Positions 1 to 11,618 are shown, counted from the stretch's first letter. The stretch is 64,000 nucleotides of DNA from Eucalyptus grandis (GCF_016545825.1 NC_052614.1:44300072-44364071), one strand, 5' to 3'. Notes: generated from the letters alone by a model not told the origin. Program-made: numbers and translations.

Positions 1-1033
1 CCCTGAGTGAAGGGATTTCCACTTCCACGGGTAACACAGCCTCCATCCCATAAACTAATGAGAATCGTGTTGCTCCGGTTGAAGTGCAAATTGAAGTTCG
101 GTAAGCAAGCAAAGCATATGGTAACTGATCATGCCAATCACGATAATTTTCTGCTGTTTTGGCTAAAATCTTCTTAATGTTCTTATTTGCTGCTTCCACA
201 GCTCCATTCATTTGTGGGCAGTAAGGAGAAGAATTCAAATGGCGAATGTGGAATTCTCTAAGTAATTCATCCACCACCTTGTTGTTCAGGTTTGACCCAT
301 TGTCTATGATGATCGCTTTAGGAACTCCATATCGAGCGATGCTACCATGACGGATGAATTTCGCCACACTCTTTGTAGTAACATGGGCATAAGAACTGGC
401 TTCAATCCATTTAGTGAAGTAGTCAATGGCTACTAAGATAAAACGGTGTCCATTCAACACTTTAGGATTAATTGGTCCAATGATGTCGATGCCCCACATT
501 GAAAAAGGCCAGGACTTGGACATTTGATGTAGCTCATTAGGAGAAGCATTGATTTTGTCTCCATAGACTTGACATTGGTGACAACACCTCACATGCTGAA
601 TACAATCGGCTTCCATGGTCAACCAATAGTAACCGAGCTTCATAATTTTTCTAGCTAAGGGATGACCGTTCATATGAGGATCACACTCTTCTTCATGTAT
701 TTCTTTCATCGGGAGTTTCTTTTCTTGTGCATCCACGCACTTCAGTAAAACTGAATCGAAAGACCTTTTATAAAGGGCTCCTTCATCGAGGAAGAATTTG
801 GATGCCAACTTCATCAAGTATTTTCGATCATTGGCTCGACTCCCTTGGGAGAATTTGCATTCTCGAAGGTAATTCATGATGTCATAATACCAGGGTCGAC
901 CATCAGGTTCCTTTTCTATCATAAGGCAATAAGCAGGCTTTTTCAAAACGTTGATTTGCAAAGGATCAACGCTCAAACCATCAATTACTTGCAACATTGA
1001 AGATAAAGTTGCCAAGGCATCAGCAAATTGATT
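1..1033 (-). pseudogene. Integrase domain of Tat/Ogre-type pol (partial, off left edge)
   Basis: An uninterrupted minus-strand frame of about 344 codons continues from the upstream stop at 1034 to the window edge. It shows the integrase zinc-binding end (CCHQC near 580), a catalytic-core start (WGIDIIGP near 490), the second catalytic Asp region (IIDNGSN near 300) and, towards the edge, the conserved segment reading FSLVYGMEAVLP. The protein would insert the element cDNA into the host genome. The frame is shared with both RNase H pieces upstream, so this was one polyprotein. The C-terminal part lies outside the window. Confidence 0.85.
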
Positions 1034-1372
1034 TTATGATCTCAGCAGATAATCAAAAGAGATTTCGTTAAATTCCTTGACCAAGTCTTTGAGATATTCG
1101 GGGTAAGTAATCAACTTTACACCCCGCGTTTGCCATTCACCTTCCATCTGGAGAATGATGAGTGCAGAATCACCATAAACTTGAAGCTTTCTGACTTTCA
1201 TATCGATGGCTAATTGTAAACCAAGGATGCAAGCTTCGTATTCAGAAATATTGTTGGTACAAGGGAATACCAACTTTGCAACTACTGGATAATGTTGACC
1301 TTCTGGAGATATTTAGACTGCCCTAGTGCCAAAACCAGAAAGGTTAACTGCACCATCGAAATACACGGTCCA
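1034..1372 (-). pseudogene. Second (archaeal-type) RNase H domain of Tat/Ogre pol
   Basis: The frame opens with WTVYFDGAVNLSGFG around 1372-1328, the first acidic residue of an RNase HI fold (FDGA). It continues after an in-frame TAA at 1313-1315 with NNISEYEACILGL near 1250-1212, the Glu motif, and YGDSALI near 1170, the next Asp motif. It stops at a TAA (1034-1036) just before a NQFADALATL segment, the usual ADALA end of this domain. The domain is an extra RNase H found in Tat-lineage elements between the connection/RNase H and integrase. Both stops are single in-frame codons, and flanking coding sense stays in the same frame. Confidence 0.8.
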
Positions 1373-2730
1373 CTTGTTAGGTGAGACCAAATAAATCCGT
1401 TCATCGATTTCATCCCAATCATTAGATTTCTCAGGATTTTCGGCTAACATATCGGCTATGGCTCGCCCTTTGACGGACTTTTGTGACATGCTTTGAATAT
1501 CAAATTCAGAGAGTAATATTTGCCATTTGGTGAGCCTTCCAACCAATGCGGGCTTCTCCAAAAGATATTTGATCGGATCATTCTTAGTCACCAAAAGGAT
1601 TCGGTGATGAAGAGTGTATTGCCTCAGTCGATGTAGAACCCAAATCAAGGGTACACAAGTATTTTCCACTTCAGTATATCGAATCTCAAAGGTAGTGAAC
1701 TTCTTATTGAGGTAATATATGGCATGTTCTATTCCATCCCTTAGCCCTTTTTGTGCTAACATGGCTCCTAAAGACTCTTCGTGAATGGTGAGATACTGGA
1801 TAAGAGGCACACCTTGGATAGGTGGTACAAGTATGGGAGATTGCAAAAGATATCGCTTAAGTTCTTCAAATGATTTATGACATTCTTCATCCCAGTTGAC
1901 CTTGGCTTTCTTTTTAACCGCTTGAAGAATGGCTTAGCGGTTTCTGACAATTGAGAGATAAATCTTGCAACATAATTCAATCTTCCTAGTAAGCTTCGGA
2001 CTTCCTTAACAGTAGAAGGAGGCTTTAGATCACATATGGCTTTCACCTTAGAGGGATCTATCTCGATACACTTGTTACTAACCATAAACCTAAGAAGCTT
2101 CCCAGATTTTGCCCCAAATATGCATTTTGCAGGGTTAAGCCTCAGCTTGAATTTCCTCAATTGATCAAATAGTTTTCTTAAGACTTCAACATGATCTTCA
2201 CCTTGTCTTGACTTTGCAATCATGTCATCAACATAAACTTCAATCTCCTTATGCATCATGTCATGGAATAGTGTTACCATGGATCTTTGATATGTTGTCC
2301 CTGCGTTCTTTAAGCCAAAAGGCATAACTTTGTAGCAAAACGTTCCCCATGGGGTGATAAATGAAGTTTTAGTCATGTCTTCTTCTTTCATCTGGATTTG
2401 GTTATAACCGGAAAATCCGTCCATGAAGGAGAACAATTCGAATCCAGCAATACTGTCAACTAAGACATCAATATGTGGCAAAGGAAAATCATCCCTAGGG
2501 CTTGCCTTATTCAGGTCACGGTAATCAACACAGACTCGGACCTATCCATCATTCTTCATAACTGGGACTATATTAGCAATCCAATAAGAAAAATTGGTGA
2601 CTTCAATGAAACCAACATTTAAGAGCTTCATGATTTCTTCTTCAATCTTTTTCGACAACTCAGGTTTCGTCCTTTTGAGCTTTTGCTTCTTTGGTGGAAT
2701 ATTAGGATCAAGTGGTAACACATGTTCCAC
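1373..2730 (-). pseudogene. Reverse transcriptase and first RNase H of Tat/Ogre pol
   Basis: RT is readable in one frame from about 2730 to 1915: motifs FSYWIANIVPVMKNDG, then an in-frame TAG (2542-2544), then LPHIDVLVD, SFMDGFSGYNQI, FGLKNAGTTYQR and the catalytic YVDD box (near 2250). After a frameshift near 1915 the RNase H/connection continues in another frame with EESLGAMLAQ, FTTFEIRYTEVE and GRLTKWQILLSEFDI. RT copies the element RNA and RNase H removes the RNA strand. The YVDD residues are present, but stop and frameshift make the domain non-functional. Confidence 0.85.
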
Positions 2731-2760
2731 GATCTAGTGGTAACACATGTTCCACGATCT
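2711..2760 (-). repeat. Exact 25-bp tandem duplication inside pol
   Basis: Bases 2711-2735 and 2736-2760 are identical 25-mers. The repeat lies in the conserved stretch before RT that reads EIVEHVLPLD. Because 25 is not a multiple of three it throws the reading frame: the upstream frame ends shortly after the duplication, and the RT frame starts inside the second copy read from the minus strand. Confidence 0.95.
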
Positions 2761-3080
2761 CAGGGTCTAAACCCGGCATATCGGCATATGACCAAGCAAA
2801 AACATCTTGGTACTCTTTCAAAAGTCCAATTAATCTATTAGCATCCGCTTGAGAGAGACTTGCCCCAATCTTGGTTTCTTTAGGGTTATCTAAATCTCCT
2901 AAATTCACAGTGATTGGCTGTTCGGTGGTAGGAGATTTGGACTATTCATATATGAGCCATTCCTTTTCAATAACTCGAGGATAATCCTCATTCTCTGAGT
3001 TGGAATAATCGGGTTTGTCAAAATCTTTTAAATGTGAATCCGAGCCATGTAAATGACTATCATGATGTGAAATGTCATGC
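2761..3080 (-). pseudogene. Pol segment between putative intron and RT
   Basis: The minus frame starts after the candidate splice acceptor at 3081-3082 and reads an acidic spacer (NSENEDYPRVIEKEWLIYE), a TAG at 2942-2944, then VNLGDLDNPKETKIG and LLKEYQDVFAWSYADMPGLD. The last block is the strongly conserved pre-RT region of Tat/Athila-type elements. The frame (codon starts at positions equal to 2 modulo 3) is exactly the one obtained by joining it to the upstream linker exon. The 25-bp duplication breaks it at its downstream end. Confidence 0.75.
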
Positions 3081-3523
3081 CTAAGATACAATCAAGAAAT
3101 GGTTAGTATATATACATATAAGTGAATGCAATGTATGTAAACGTCATGAATTTTTTTTTTCGAATTCAAGTTTTCTAAAAAATTTATTAGGAACTAGCCT
3201 TATGTTAGTGGACGTCCTCGTTCCACTAAAATATTTTGAAACTATAGATCGTGTGGTGACACGGGCCTCAAAGCATCATCATAGGACTGATTTAGGAAAC
3301 CTCACATGTCTATTAACAAAATGTGAATTTTATTGATATGCAAAAATTGCATTACAACGTATATCATCTTGGATCCATAGAGTTTATGATCCAGATTATT
3401 ATAAGTGTAAATGAATGGAATTCCCTCGTAGGGGAGAAATGAATGGAATGGAATTCCCTTGCAGGGGAGAAATGAATGGAATACAACTAAAAATGAAATG
3501 CACGAACTAGAAACATCCTTTAC
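3081..3523 (-). other. Putative Ogre-type pol intron
   Basis: On the minus strand the linker exon ends ..ACC GT followed by a donor GTAAAG (3523-3518). The acceptor is TTGATTGTATCTTAG ending at 3081, and the next exon begins at 3080. Joining 3524 to 3080 restores one frame across the junction and removes the TAA that would end the linker at 3520-3522. The 443-bp interval is AT-rich, lacks coding sense, and contains a T-run and a short tandem repeat. Ogre elements are known to carry a spliced intron between protease and RT, so the location fits. Splicing itself is inferred. Confidence 0.6.
3413..3473. repeat. Two-copy imperfect 28-bp repeat (period 33) within putative pol intron
   Basis: Positions 3413-3440 and 3446-3473 are near-identical 28-mers (differences at two positions) built around ggaattccct and aggggagaaat. 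They sit inside the candidate intron and have no coding role that I can see. Confidence 0.85.
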
Positions 3524-4104
3524 ACGGTGGGAACTGTAGGCTCTTCATCTTCACTAATAATGCCAACCAAACCATCTTCAAACAAATTAGCAAAGTGGTA
3601 GACATTGGCCTCTTTTTCTTGTAAGAACTTTGGTGGACCAGGAAATAAATCCTTTAAAGGTGGAGGCAAGAGACGTTGGTAGCTCTTACATTTAATGTTT
3701 GGGCCTTTATGATTACCTTGACCCTTACGGTCGCCTTGATAACCTAGGCCTTCACGCTTGTTGATTTTGACCACCTTAATGGGATTTGGCATGCCTTGGG
3801 TGAGTTTACCCAAAATTTTCCCAATAGCAAAACCGTTCTTGAGCAGTTCTTTACTTGACATCAAGGATGCCTTTGAGAACTGAGGCTTCCTGATGATCGA
3901 CCCAATAGGCACATGAGTGACAAACACCATCTCAAATGAGTGATAGCTCGACTCTCCTTTGACCTCAGGCTCGATGAAAGGTATGGCGGTGTTATGGAAA
4001 GTCTCCACATCTCTTTCACATCGAATAGTCATGATCTTTCCATTAATGGAGAGTTTCATCATCTGATGGAGACTGGAAGGAATGAATCTTGCAGCATAGA
4101 TCAT
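3520..4104 (-). pseudogene. Protease-RT linker region of Tat/Ogre pol, with G-patch-like stretch
   Basis: An open minus frame of 194 codons follows the protease remnant after a frameshift. It starts with IPSSLHQMMKLSINGK, the usual sequence right after retroviral-type protease in these elements. Residues 91-99 (GFAIGKILG) and 119-123 (GLGYQ) form a G-patch-like pair, a glycine-rich RNA-binding type motif reported in this region of plant Ty3/gypsy pol. The frame ends with an acidic tail (SEDEEPTV). The TAA at 3520 would be removed if the following intron is spliced. It is the longest undamaged stretch of this element apart from the integrase. Confidence 0.75.
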
Positions 4105-4320
4105 GACCGTTCTAATAGCAGGCTAAAGTTACTTGGAATATCCAGTACTCGAAATTTTTGAGTAATTGTAATAGGGCCAATCGTCAGTGGTAAGTCAATT
4201 TCCCCTATTGTTTCTCATCCCATCAAAGGCTCGAACGGGAATCTTTGTAGGGGAGACATTTTCCATTCCTATTCCCAATTGATGGAGGGTGGATAAAGGG
4301 CAAATGCTCAAGGCAGTTTA
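4105..4320 (-). pseudogene. Protease C-terminal remnant
   Basis: Minus-strand frames give CPLSTLHQLGIGMENVS and KIPVRAFDGMRNN, then after a one-base shift EIDLPLTIGPITITQKF and VLDIPSNFSLLLER. These match the second half of the aspartic protease fold of plant Ty3/gypsy elements. The catalytic Asp-Thr/Asn-Gly lies just beyond 4320 and is lost where the LTR-like sequence begins. At least two frameshifts are present. Confidence 0.75.
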
Positions 4321-4540
4321 TGTCACGCCCCGATCCTCCGAGCACGTGTCCATCCCTCAATGGTCGATTAAATAGCGACCTCCCAAGACGTATCGTCGAC
4401 CCATTCATTTTAATACGCATGCATAAATGAATAAATAATCCCCAGACAACAATTAGATGGGATAGAAAAGTAGGCCCATAATTTTGAAAACCAACAACAC
4501 TTATATATATACATAGCAAACCACGTCATATATAATACAA
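4321..4540 (+). mobile_element. Probable LTR terminus of another retrotransposon, cut by gap
   Basis: The coding sense of the upstream element stops abruptly at 4320 and a new sequence starts with TGTCACGCCCCGATCC, a TG-initiated start common in plant LTRs. It continues as non-coding AT-rich DNA to the gap at 4541. Without its other end or a target duplication this remains an inference; it could also be the end of an LTR in reverse orientation. Confidence 0.4.
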
Positions 4541-4640
4541 NNNNNNNNNNNNNNNNNNNNNNNNNNNNNNNNNNNNNNNNNNNNNNNNNNNNNNNNNNNN
4601 NNNNNNNNNNNNNNNNNNNNNNNNNNNNNNNNNNNNNNNN
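4541..4640. other. Assembly gap, 100 N
   Basis: Exactly 100 undetermined bases, the usual placeholder for a scaffold gap of unknown true size. Features cannot be linked across it. Confidence 0.99.
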
Positions 4641-5861
4641 CAAGTATCGAAACTTTGCGTTTAGCCTTTTAGGTTACCTATTGGGCAACTTAACATTGAA
4701 AATGCATCTAAAATGAGTCAAGCGTTCCGACCCATTTTCCACCAATATAAATTCAGCTTAAAACTTATTGGACCCATTTTAACTACCCTTTTTACTGGGC
4801 CTCTATATTTTTATAATCCACGTACAATCTATTAACACAAAATATGAGTTGGAAAGTGGATTTTACACTCATTTTACCAATCCTATTATGAAGAATGAAT
4901 GACTCCGTGGACCAACTTATTGAGTCAATGGGATGCTCAGGACATCAAGTTATGGACAAAAACATGAAAATGTCGGTGAGGCAAGGCTATTTCTCATTTA
5001 ATAAGACCTCTCTCGATATTGTAATGTCTCATTGTATTACTTTTTAAGACATTGCGATTTTAGATCAGGCGTTATCAAATTCATGCACAAGTCACAAGAC
5101 GATGATTCTAACAAAATTAACTACAAGGCGTCAGTTACAGCTTTCATTGAATTTTCAGCATGTCATGCCGAATTTGAATGAATTATTCAAAGTAATTCAG
5201 TCGACAATGGAGGGTGATGCCCTTCCAGAAAGTCAACGGCGCCTTCCAAAGTATATTCCACAACGCGCGTAGAACACGTTCACAGATTTTCCTGCGTTTC
5301 CATTAGTCAGGATTTTGACAAGATCATTGTAGTTAACGAGATTTTTGTACTACAAAAAGAACAGTAGCGTGTGATAAGATTGACAGAAACAAATAAAGTA
5401 AATTCCGTGCTGATCGACCAAGTACCATCCCGAAAGATGCCTTATGAACCTTCAAATGTTGGCAACGGATCACCTGTAGTGCGACAAGCCCCAGCCTCGT
5501 TCAAATTGGGCAGAGACCCATCAAGTAGTGAACATAGCGCTGCTCGACAGTTTCCGCACAGGCTGATGTCATCATTAATTTGCAGAAATGAAAGGTTACA
5601 CCATAAAGACTTGTCCAAAGGTTTCGTTATCAAAACAATTTACATACCTTCACTTGCAAGTAGCTTAATGTCGTTTCACAACAGAAGAAGCTAATATTTA
5701 TACAATCTACAAATTGAAAAGGGAAACTAATGGAGAAAAATAACAAAAAGGCACAGAATTACTGGAGTTTGACATACTTTATGCACAAGGGCCGCATCCA
5801 GATTGCACTATATTACAAGTAGACTTCCTCGAGACTCACATAGGAGTCTCCTTTCGCAGTT
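4641..5861. other. Non-coding flank 3' of the TDBD gene
   Basis: No convincing coding sense on either strand. The short open frames around 5371-5694 overlap on both strands and match nothing I recognise. The right part is the expected 3' UTR and downstream region of the minus-strand gene ending at 5862. Confidence 0.5.
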
Positions 5862-8800
5862 TCAACTCTTCCTTCCATAAATTCGTTGAAGCTCACGAGT
5901 TGCGGCTTGGTAAGATTCTGGAAAACAGAATAATGAACTTATCAAGGTACAATTTGCCAAAACAACAAAAGTTCTTCAACTTGACACAAAAACTTGTGGT
6001 GTCTTAATAGGAAGTTTCCATGGTAAAGTATGGCAAATATCCAATTTTCAAAAATTTAAGAAAAAGCAAACTTGTAGTTATTGAATAGAGTGCCTCCATC
6101 CTGGATTGTCAGGAAAGATAAGGAGAATATTATACAAGCGAGGGTATACTCTATCATCCAGGTAAAAGGTCGGACGTTAATCTATAAAATTCATCTGCTT
6201 ATCCACATTACCTATTCCAGAATTTCTACAACATATCTCTATGACCTGAACGGAAGCAATAATTTTTTCGACTTTACACCTGACCAGTCACAAAAATTTA
6301 TCGTTCCGCTAGGCAAAAGCAGTGTTACATAACATATTTATAGGATAGGAGACGTAAGGAAGAAAGGAGTTGTTCCATAATTTCTGACATGAAAATAACA
6401 TGCAAATCCTCATATATAATACGTAGTGTTGAAGGACATTTTGCAGTAATAAATATAGATCAAAGGATTCCTTTTTTTGGGTCAGAATCAAAGTTCCTTG
6501 AACATGTGTCAGGAGGTGATTTTATTATTTCTTGACCTTGTTGGTAAATGCTCTCCATATAAGTAAAACTCCTGATTTCTTGAATGATTAACGATTAGAG
6601 ATATCTAGCAGATGCACAATCACCTTTTAGTCTGAGTTCGAGATGCATGGATTTATTTGCACATCCACATTATCAATGTGCACACAAATTCTTGGATTCA
6701 TGTTTGTGTGTATGTGTGTGCATGTAATGCATGCATGTGGTGGGAGAGAGAGAGAGAGAGATGAATGATCTTTCTCCAATAAACTGCATATAATACCGAG
6801 AAAGATATCTATTTTACCTTTCCAGATGCGAAAAGATTTCTGATTAATTGGTGCACCAAACACAGTCTGAATTGTATCAAACAGCAAGCTCTCAGGAGTG
6901 CTCCGTAGTTCTTGAACTATTTGATAGATGGTCTTCCCATTCTCAAAGTATATATGATTGTTTGGATGCTTTGTCTTGCAACGGCATGTCGCGCAAGAAT
7001 TCATATGCATTAAGCACCTTACAGCAAAATTGACAAAGTATAAGCTCTCTATAGAGCATGACTCCACCACGATCTCCTTAAGCAGCAGTAAAAGGTCTTA
7101 CCTTCGAATAATTGCATGATTGACAGCCACAAAGATAGCCAGAATCCTTTATGATTCCCCGAAGCTCCTTATTGGAGTATTATGACTATAAGTCACTCAG
7201 CAGCAATGAATGGAAAGGAATGAATGGAAATAATCTAAGGCAGGTTACCTCACATGACACAGAAACATACTTTACTGGGATGCCGTCAAGCATGCCAGTA
7301 GATATCAGGCTTCTGACATTTGAAGGGGAAGCTATTAGGGAGCTTCTTTTCTAGATGGTTTTGACTCTGGCTTATTCTTGGAAACAAAATCACTTCTAGA
7401 CTTGACCACCCTCATGACATTCACATTTGAAGTGGCCACCTGCTTCCTACCATCTTCTTTTGATATTTGAAGTGAAGATTGACTGTCTGGCTCATCTAAG
7501 CCACCAACTGATCTTCCTACAGGGATAATGTCCCGTTCATCATTAAAACCATCAAAGGAGATAATGTTGCCTTCCTCCTTATATGCATCAGCTACGGAGG
7601 ACAGCAGTAGGATCTTTTCCTTGTAATATGCAAAGTCCCTTGATTTGATTTGACCACATTCCTCATATGTGTGCCTCATTAATTGACATTCTCGATGTCC
7701 TTATTGTAGTCCTGTCCCACTGGTATAATGACCATGTCGTTTTGTCTGTCATAAGCCAGAGCAGTATGCATATCAATATGATTTTCCCTGTCAAAGCTAT
7801 TCATCTTCAGACTGTGATTCCAGTTTCAGAATCCTTAAACGATTGGCCTTAACTTTTCAATTCCATTGTAGCTGAGACACATCTCTGGGTCCTCCGTGGA
7901 TTGAGATATGGACAAACCTACAGATATGTCATCCTCATGCTGATCCTCTGAATCCTTTTCACTCAAATTTGCCCCACCTGCTTCTACAAAAATACTCCTT
8001 TCAGTGAAGTCAACAGGCCTTGTAGTTTCGGATCAAACAACCTGTCAACAAATTGGTTGGATGTCGGCTGAAAACTGGCTAGACTCTCCCATGCAGGAAT
8101 GTTGGAATGTGAAATTCTGGAAATTGACTGGGCACTTGGAGATTGTCCTGCATGCTTCTTGCTAGAGAAAAATCCGCCTCGCCAGAATCTGCTAACCATC
8201 GATGAGTCCGTTTTGTTTCAATTCTGGAGGGTTATCAAATGTTGGACCTCTTTCAGCACCTTTGGCCATCCATAAACTGTTATCCTGAAATGACCAGCCA
8301 AACAACACAATCACCAATGATGGTTTTAATCTTAAATTTTTAATATGCCCTCACATTCCCTTGCAAGTATGGGTGAGAGACGAAGGATGGCAATCTTCAG
8401 CTTTCATGACTGAGTGCACACATAGGCACACGGCACGAATCTAAAAGCTAAAGCCAGCACAATTTCTAATAAGTTATACCAACCGATGCCTATAGCCTCT
8501 AACAGGAAATACAATCATGTGCTAAGCTCCCTCTTTAATCTAAATGACACTAAAAGAAAGTATATAAACACTAGAAATCGCCTCCCACTCCCTCTGGGGG
8601 AACTAATCAACACTCCCCCACTCTCCCCACACACAGAAAAAAGAAAGAAGTTAAAAAGAACAGAAAAAAAGAAGGAAAAGAAAAAAAAAAAGAAAAAGCT
8701 TTCCATAGAAACTCTCATGCATTGGTTATCACTCATCATGTCTACATTCCCTCACCATGGCTCGATAAAACTCAAAAGATTGCTTATGCTTTGTTTCTTT

Positions 8801-9009
8801 CTAATATCCCAGTATCCCAATCCGTTACCAATATTGCTATGAGTACAAGCTCTCATGTTTCTAGCTAAATAGCCATAGTTCAATTTGTACACAATACTTG
8901 AGATCTTCCTTGATCTTTACAGAAACATTAGCACCTAACTATCTTTCTTACCAGTTGATATTCAATGCCAAACAGCAAATAGAAATGAAAGCCAAGCCAA
9001 TGTTACCAT
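5862..9009 (-). pseudogene. TDBD (tify domain-binding domain) protein gene, frame-broken as assembled
   Basis: Five minus-strand exons are traceable: 9009-9007 (ATG abutting a GTAACA donor, tentative), 8284-7249, 7167-7102, 7017-6818 and 5917-5862 (TGA). The first long exon reads WMAKGAERGPTFDNPPELK and later NQFVDRLFD; its end reads NVRSLISTGMLDGIPVKY. The next two carry the TDBD core: SGYLCGCQSCNYSK, then CKTKHPNNHIYFENGKTIY and FGAPINQKSFRIWK. The last encodes ESYQAATRELQRIYG. This is the C-terminal architecture of a family of uncharacterised plant nuclear proteins (PF16135-type). Splice phases fit, but exon 7017-6818 is 200 nt where 199 would keep frame, and extra or missing bases also occur near 7353, 8195 and 8172. 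It may be a decayed copy or an intact gene with assembly indels. Confidence 0.7.
6743..6761. repeat. (GA)n microsatellite in last intron of the TDBD gene
   Basis: A run of about nine GA units lies inside the 6817-5918 intron. Simple sequence repeat with no other visible role. Confidence 0.9.
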
Positions 9010-9720
9010 TTCGCTTCTCCAGAATCTAATGAGGAAACAGCATCATGCGATACCACTCCAGCTGTCGTCCCCGCTGCTGCAAAGCCTTCGTTCCTTGCTT
9101 CCTTCCTTCCTTCTATCCACGGGTATGCGCGCGAACCGGCGACGTCGAATCCACGTCAAAACCTCTGCAACGGCCCAAAGAAGCTCGTTCAGCGCACAGT
9201 AAACACAAACAACAACCGAGCACATTGACCTGCAAACAATCAATAAACTACTCACTTCTGCACAAGCGCCACGCACGAAATTGATCCACATTCCCACAAA
9301 ACAGCGAGAATCCGACGCAAGCACCTCGTTCGCGGCCAATAGCACTTCTCAAGACGACGCAATACATTCTCAAAGTCATTCCTCGAGGTTTTCGGGAAAT
9401 CGAAAGCCAAGCCGAACTATGCCCTAGGCCTCCAGACACGTGGCGAATCACGGAACGCGAAAATCGACGAGCCGTAGCTTACGGTGATCGTCGACGAGCA
9501 GAGACGACCGGAAACACGATCGCCGGTCACGGAGTCGACTCGCTCGTCGCCGGCGACGGAACAGCCGGCGCCTGCTCCGGAGGACATGGGGCTGCGTCGG
9601 AAGCGGTTGACGTTGGAGTGGGCGAGTCACACCGGATGGTAGCTCGCGCGGAGGGCATCGTAAGCGGGTGCGTCGCATAGCCACGGTGGCGGGCGACGCG
9701 CATCTCTACCGTACACGTCT
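9010..9720 (-). promoter_or_regulatory. GC-rich island upstream of the TDBD gene (putative 5' UTR/promoter)
   Basis: Base composition rises sharply relative to the AT-rich surroundings, with many CG dinucleotides between about 9100 and 9700. It lies just upstream of the minus-strand gene start. On the minus strand a possible non-coding or short coding first exon could end at a CACC/GTAAGC donor near 9480. This is the typical appearance of a plant 5' end. Open frames here occur on both strands and look like composition artefacts. Confidence 0.4.
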
Positions 9721-11618
9721 CGTGTCAAGCTGTGAAATGAATTCACGCCGTCCGCTGCAAATACTCGATATATTTATGTAGTTTCCATTTTTTCCATTTT
9801 TGGTTTTCTTTTCTTTTTTGGCCGGACCGTTTTGGTTCTTACGTGATGCATTTTCCTACATCTTTCCCTTCCTTCCAACTCTTTAAAAAGTTCCCTAAAA
9901 TATTTCAAATTATTCTACTTTTACCAAATTACCGAAATAATTTCCATGGCTTAAAACGTTAATATTGATGTAATGTATTTTGGAAAAGTCGAGACATTTA
10001 ACACCGATGGTGCATTTATTTAGCTGAAAATGAAAGATTTGGAAAAATATATTTTTTAAATAAAAAATTAAATTGCTTACAAAAAATGAATGAATAGAAA
10101 ATATTTTATACTTCACAAAAGCGTAAACATAATTATTGTTGATAATAAAAACATTGTTTATTGACCTATCATTTCAAGTGATATAAGTGAATCTTTTTTT
10201 AAAAATATTCTTCAAGTCACTCATTTTTGGTGAAATAAATGAAACTCAAATAAAAATTAAATTTCAAAAATGAACATTATAGGGTGTTATCTTAACATCT
10301 TGTATTAGTCTGCTGAGCCTGAAATAAAAAATATCTACATTGAGATCGGAGTCCGTTTAGTATCATTTATGACATGTGACGTGCGTATCGTATCGTTATG
10401 GCCGTTTCGTGTCATGACATGAGTGTCACTTGTAATATAACAATCAAGTTAGGTACTATATTGTGCTGACTCTTTTGAGTCTCCAGATCTTACAATTATG
10501 GTGTGACGCACCTCATGCTTCCTTGACCTTCCCCCGGGATTGGCGTATGGTTGTTGCCCGGGTTTCGCAATGCCTCGAGTCCTACCTTTTGTCGAGTTCA
10601 TTCTCCGGCAAAGTGTTCAAAAGACAGGCTAACTTGCTGCTGAGTTTGCGCGCGCAAGCGTCGTTCGACTTAACTCAAAAAAAGTTCCAGTTTTGGATAA
10701 ACGTGACAACCAGTGATGACTGATGAGGTTATGCAGATGCGATGTAGTTGTTTCCGATGCTTCTATATGCGATTCCAGCGAACGAGATACTCGCAAAGTT
10801 TCTTCACCAACAAACCGGGCCGAGTCTTCGGACAGCTTAGTCGGTCCAGTCGGGACTTGGGACGTTTAACAGCAGAAATAAAGGGCAAGATCTTGTGCTC
10901 AGAAGAGTTCAAGAGGAAGGAAAGCGAAGAAGAACCGAAACATGTCCATTTGATAGCGCGAATATGTCCAGAAACTTGTATGAAGTTCAATCCCTTGTAG
11001 TAATATTGGTTGGTCTGAAAGAAGATGCAAGGCAGTGTGTTTGGACGCATTGCTTATCCAGACATGTTGCCAGAGTGGGTTGAAAGTTCTCTTCGTGCAT
11101 ATCAGCTTGATATGGTTAAAAGTCGGTGCTATGGATTCAACAAGGCAAGTTCCAAATACCATCGTTTGCTTCACGTTCGCATGTACTGTCGAAGAATGTG
11201 GAGCCGTTTTACTTTAGCAGTGAAAAATCATGGTCCTAGTCGAGAGAGCAAACAGCATTGAAGAAAGGAATCGACGGCAAAAGAGCTACCTCTTGGATGA
11301 CATTTCTTGCTGGAGTACCAACCGGCACTCTCAAAGCACATTTAGTTAGCTCATTTACCTGGTGCGCTCTAATGAAATATGCAGCAACATTCTTCCTTCG
11401 TTTTTTTCTTTGAAGGACTCCTCTTGACCCTGGATGCTCCCCTTCGTGCTCAGTGAGCTCATCACCTCTCGGACAATGTACGGTAGTTCAACTGGGTTTA
11501 CTTCAGTACAAGTTCTTGGACTGACAAAAAAACAATCATTCCCAGAGATGAAAACAGCGATCAATCAAGCATATATCTGATTTTATCTCCATAATGTCAG
11601 TTTAAAAGTGATCCTGCT
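9721..11618. other. Intergenic, no recognised gene
   Basis: The left half (to about 10460) is AT-rich and non-coding. The right half has higher GC and several overlapping short open frames on both strands (10463-11261) without motifs I recognise. It includes the region downstream of the ALP1-like gene ending at 11619. Confidence 0.5.

Larger units (their letters stand above)
1..4320 (-). mobile_element. Ty3/gypsy Tat/Ogre-lineage retrotransposon remnant (pol region)
   Basis: Read on the minus strand the segment gives, in order, a protease C-terminus, a linker with a G-patch-like stretch, a probable intron, reverse transcriptase, RNase H, a second RNase H and integrase. A second RNase H between the first RNase H and integrase is a hallmark of the Tat (Ogre/Retand) branch of Ty3/gypsy. 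The copy is decayed: in-frame stops at 2942-2944, 2542-2544, 1313-1315 and 1034-1036, a frameshift near 1915, and a 25-bp tandem duplication at 2711-2760. It runs off the left edge inside the integrase, so no LTR of its own is visible. At 4320 it is cut by an unrelated LTR-like sequence. Lineage assignment is by domain order and motif recognition only. Confidence 0.85.

Noticed and set aside
8515..8842. Open frames over an A/G tract (poly-Lys, poly-Phe)
   Set aside because: Produced by a purine-rich simple sequence within the first intron of the TDBD gene.
10463..11261. Cluster of short open frames on both strands
   Set aside because: No recognisable motif, overlapping strands and no splice structure that I could follow.
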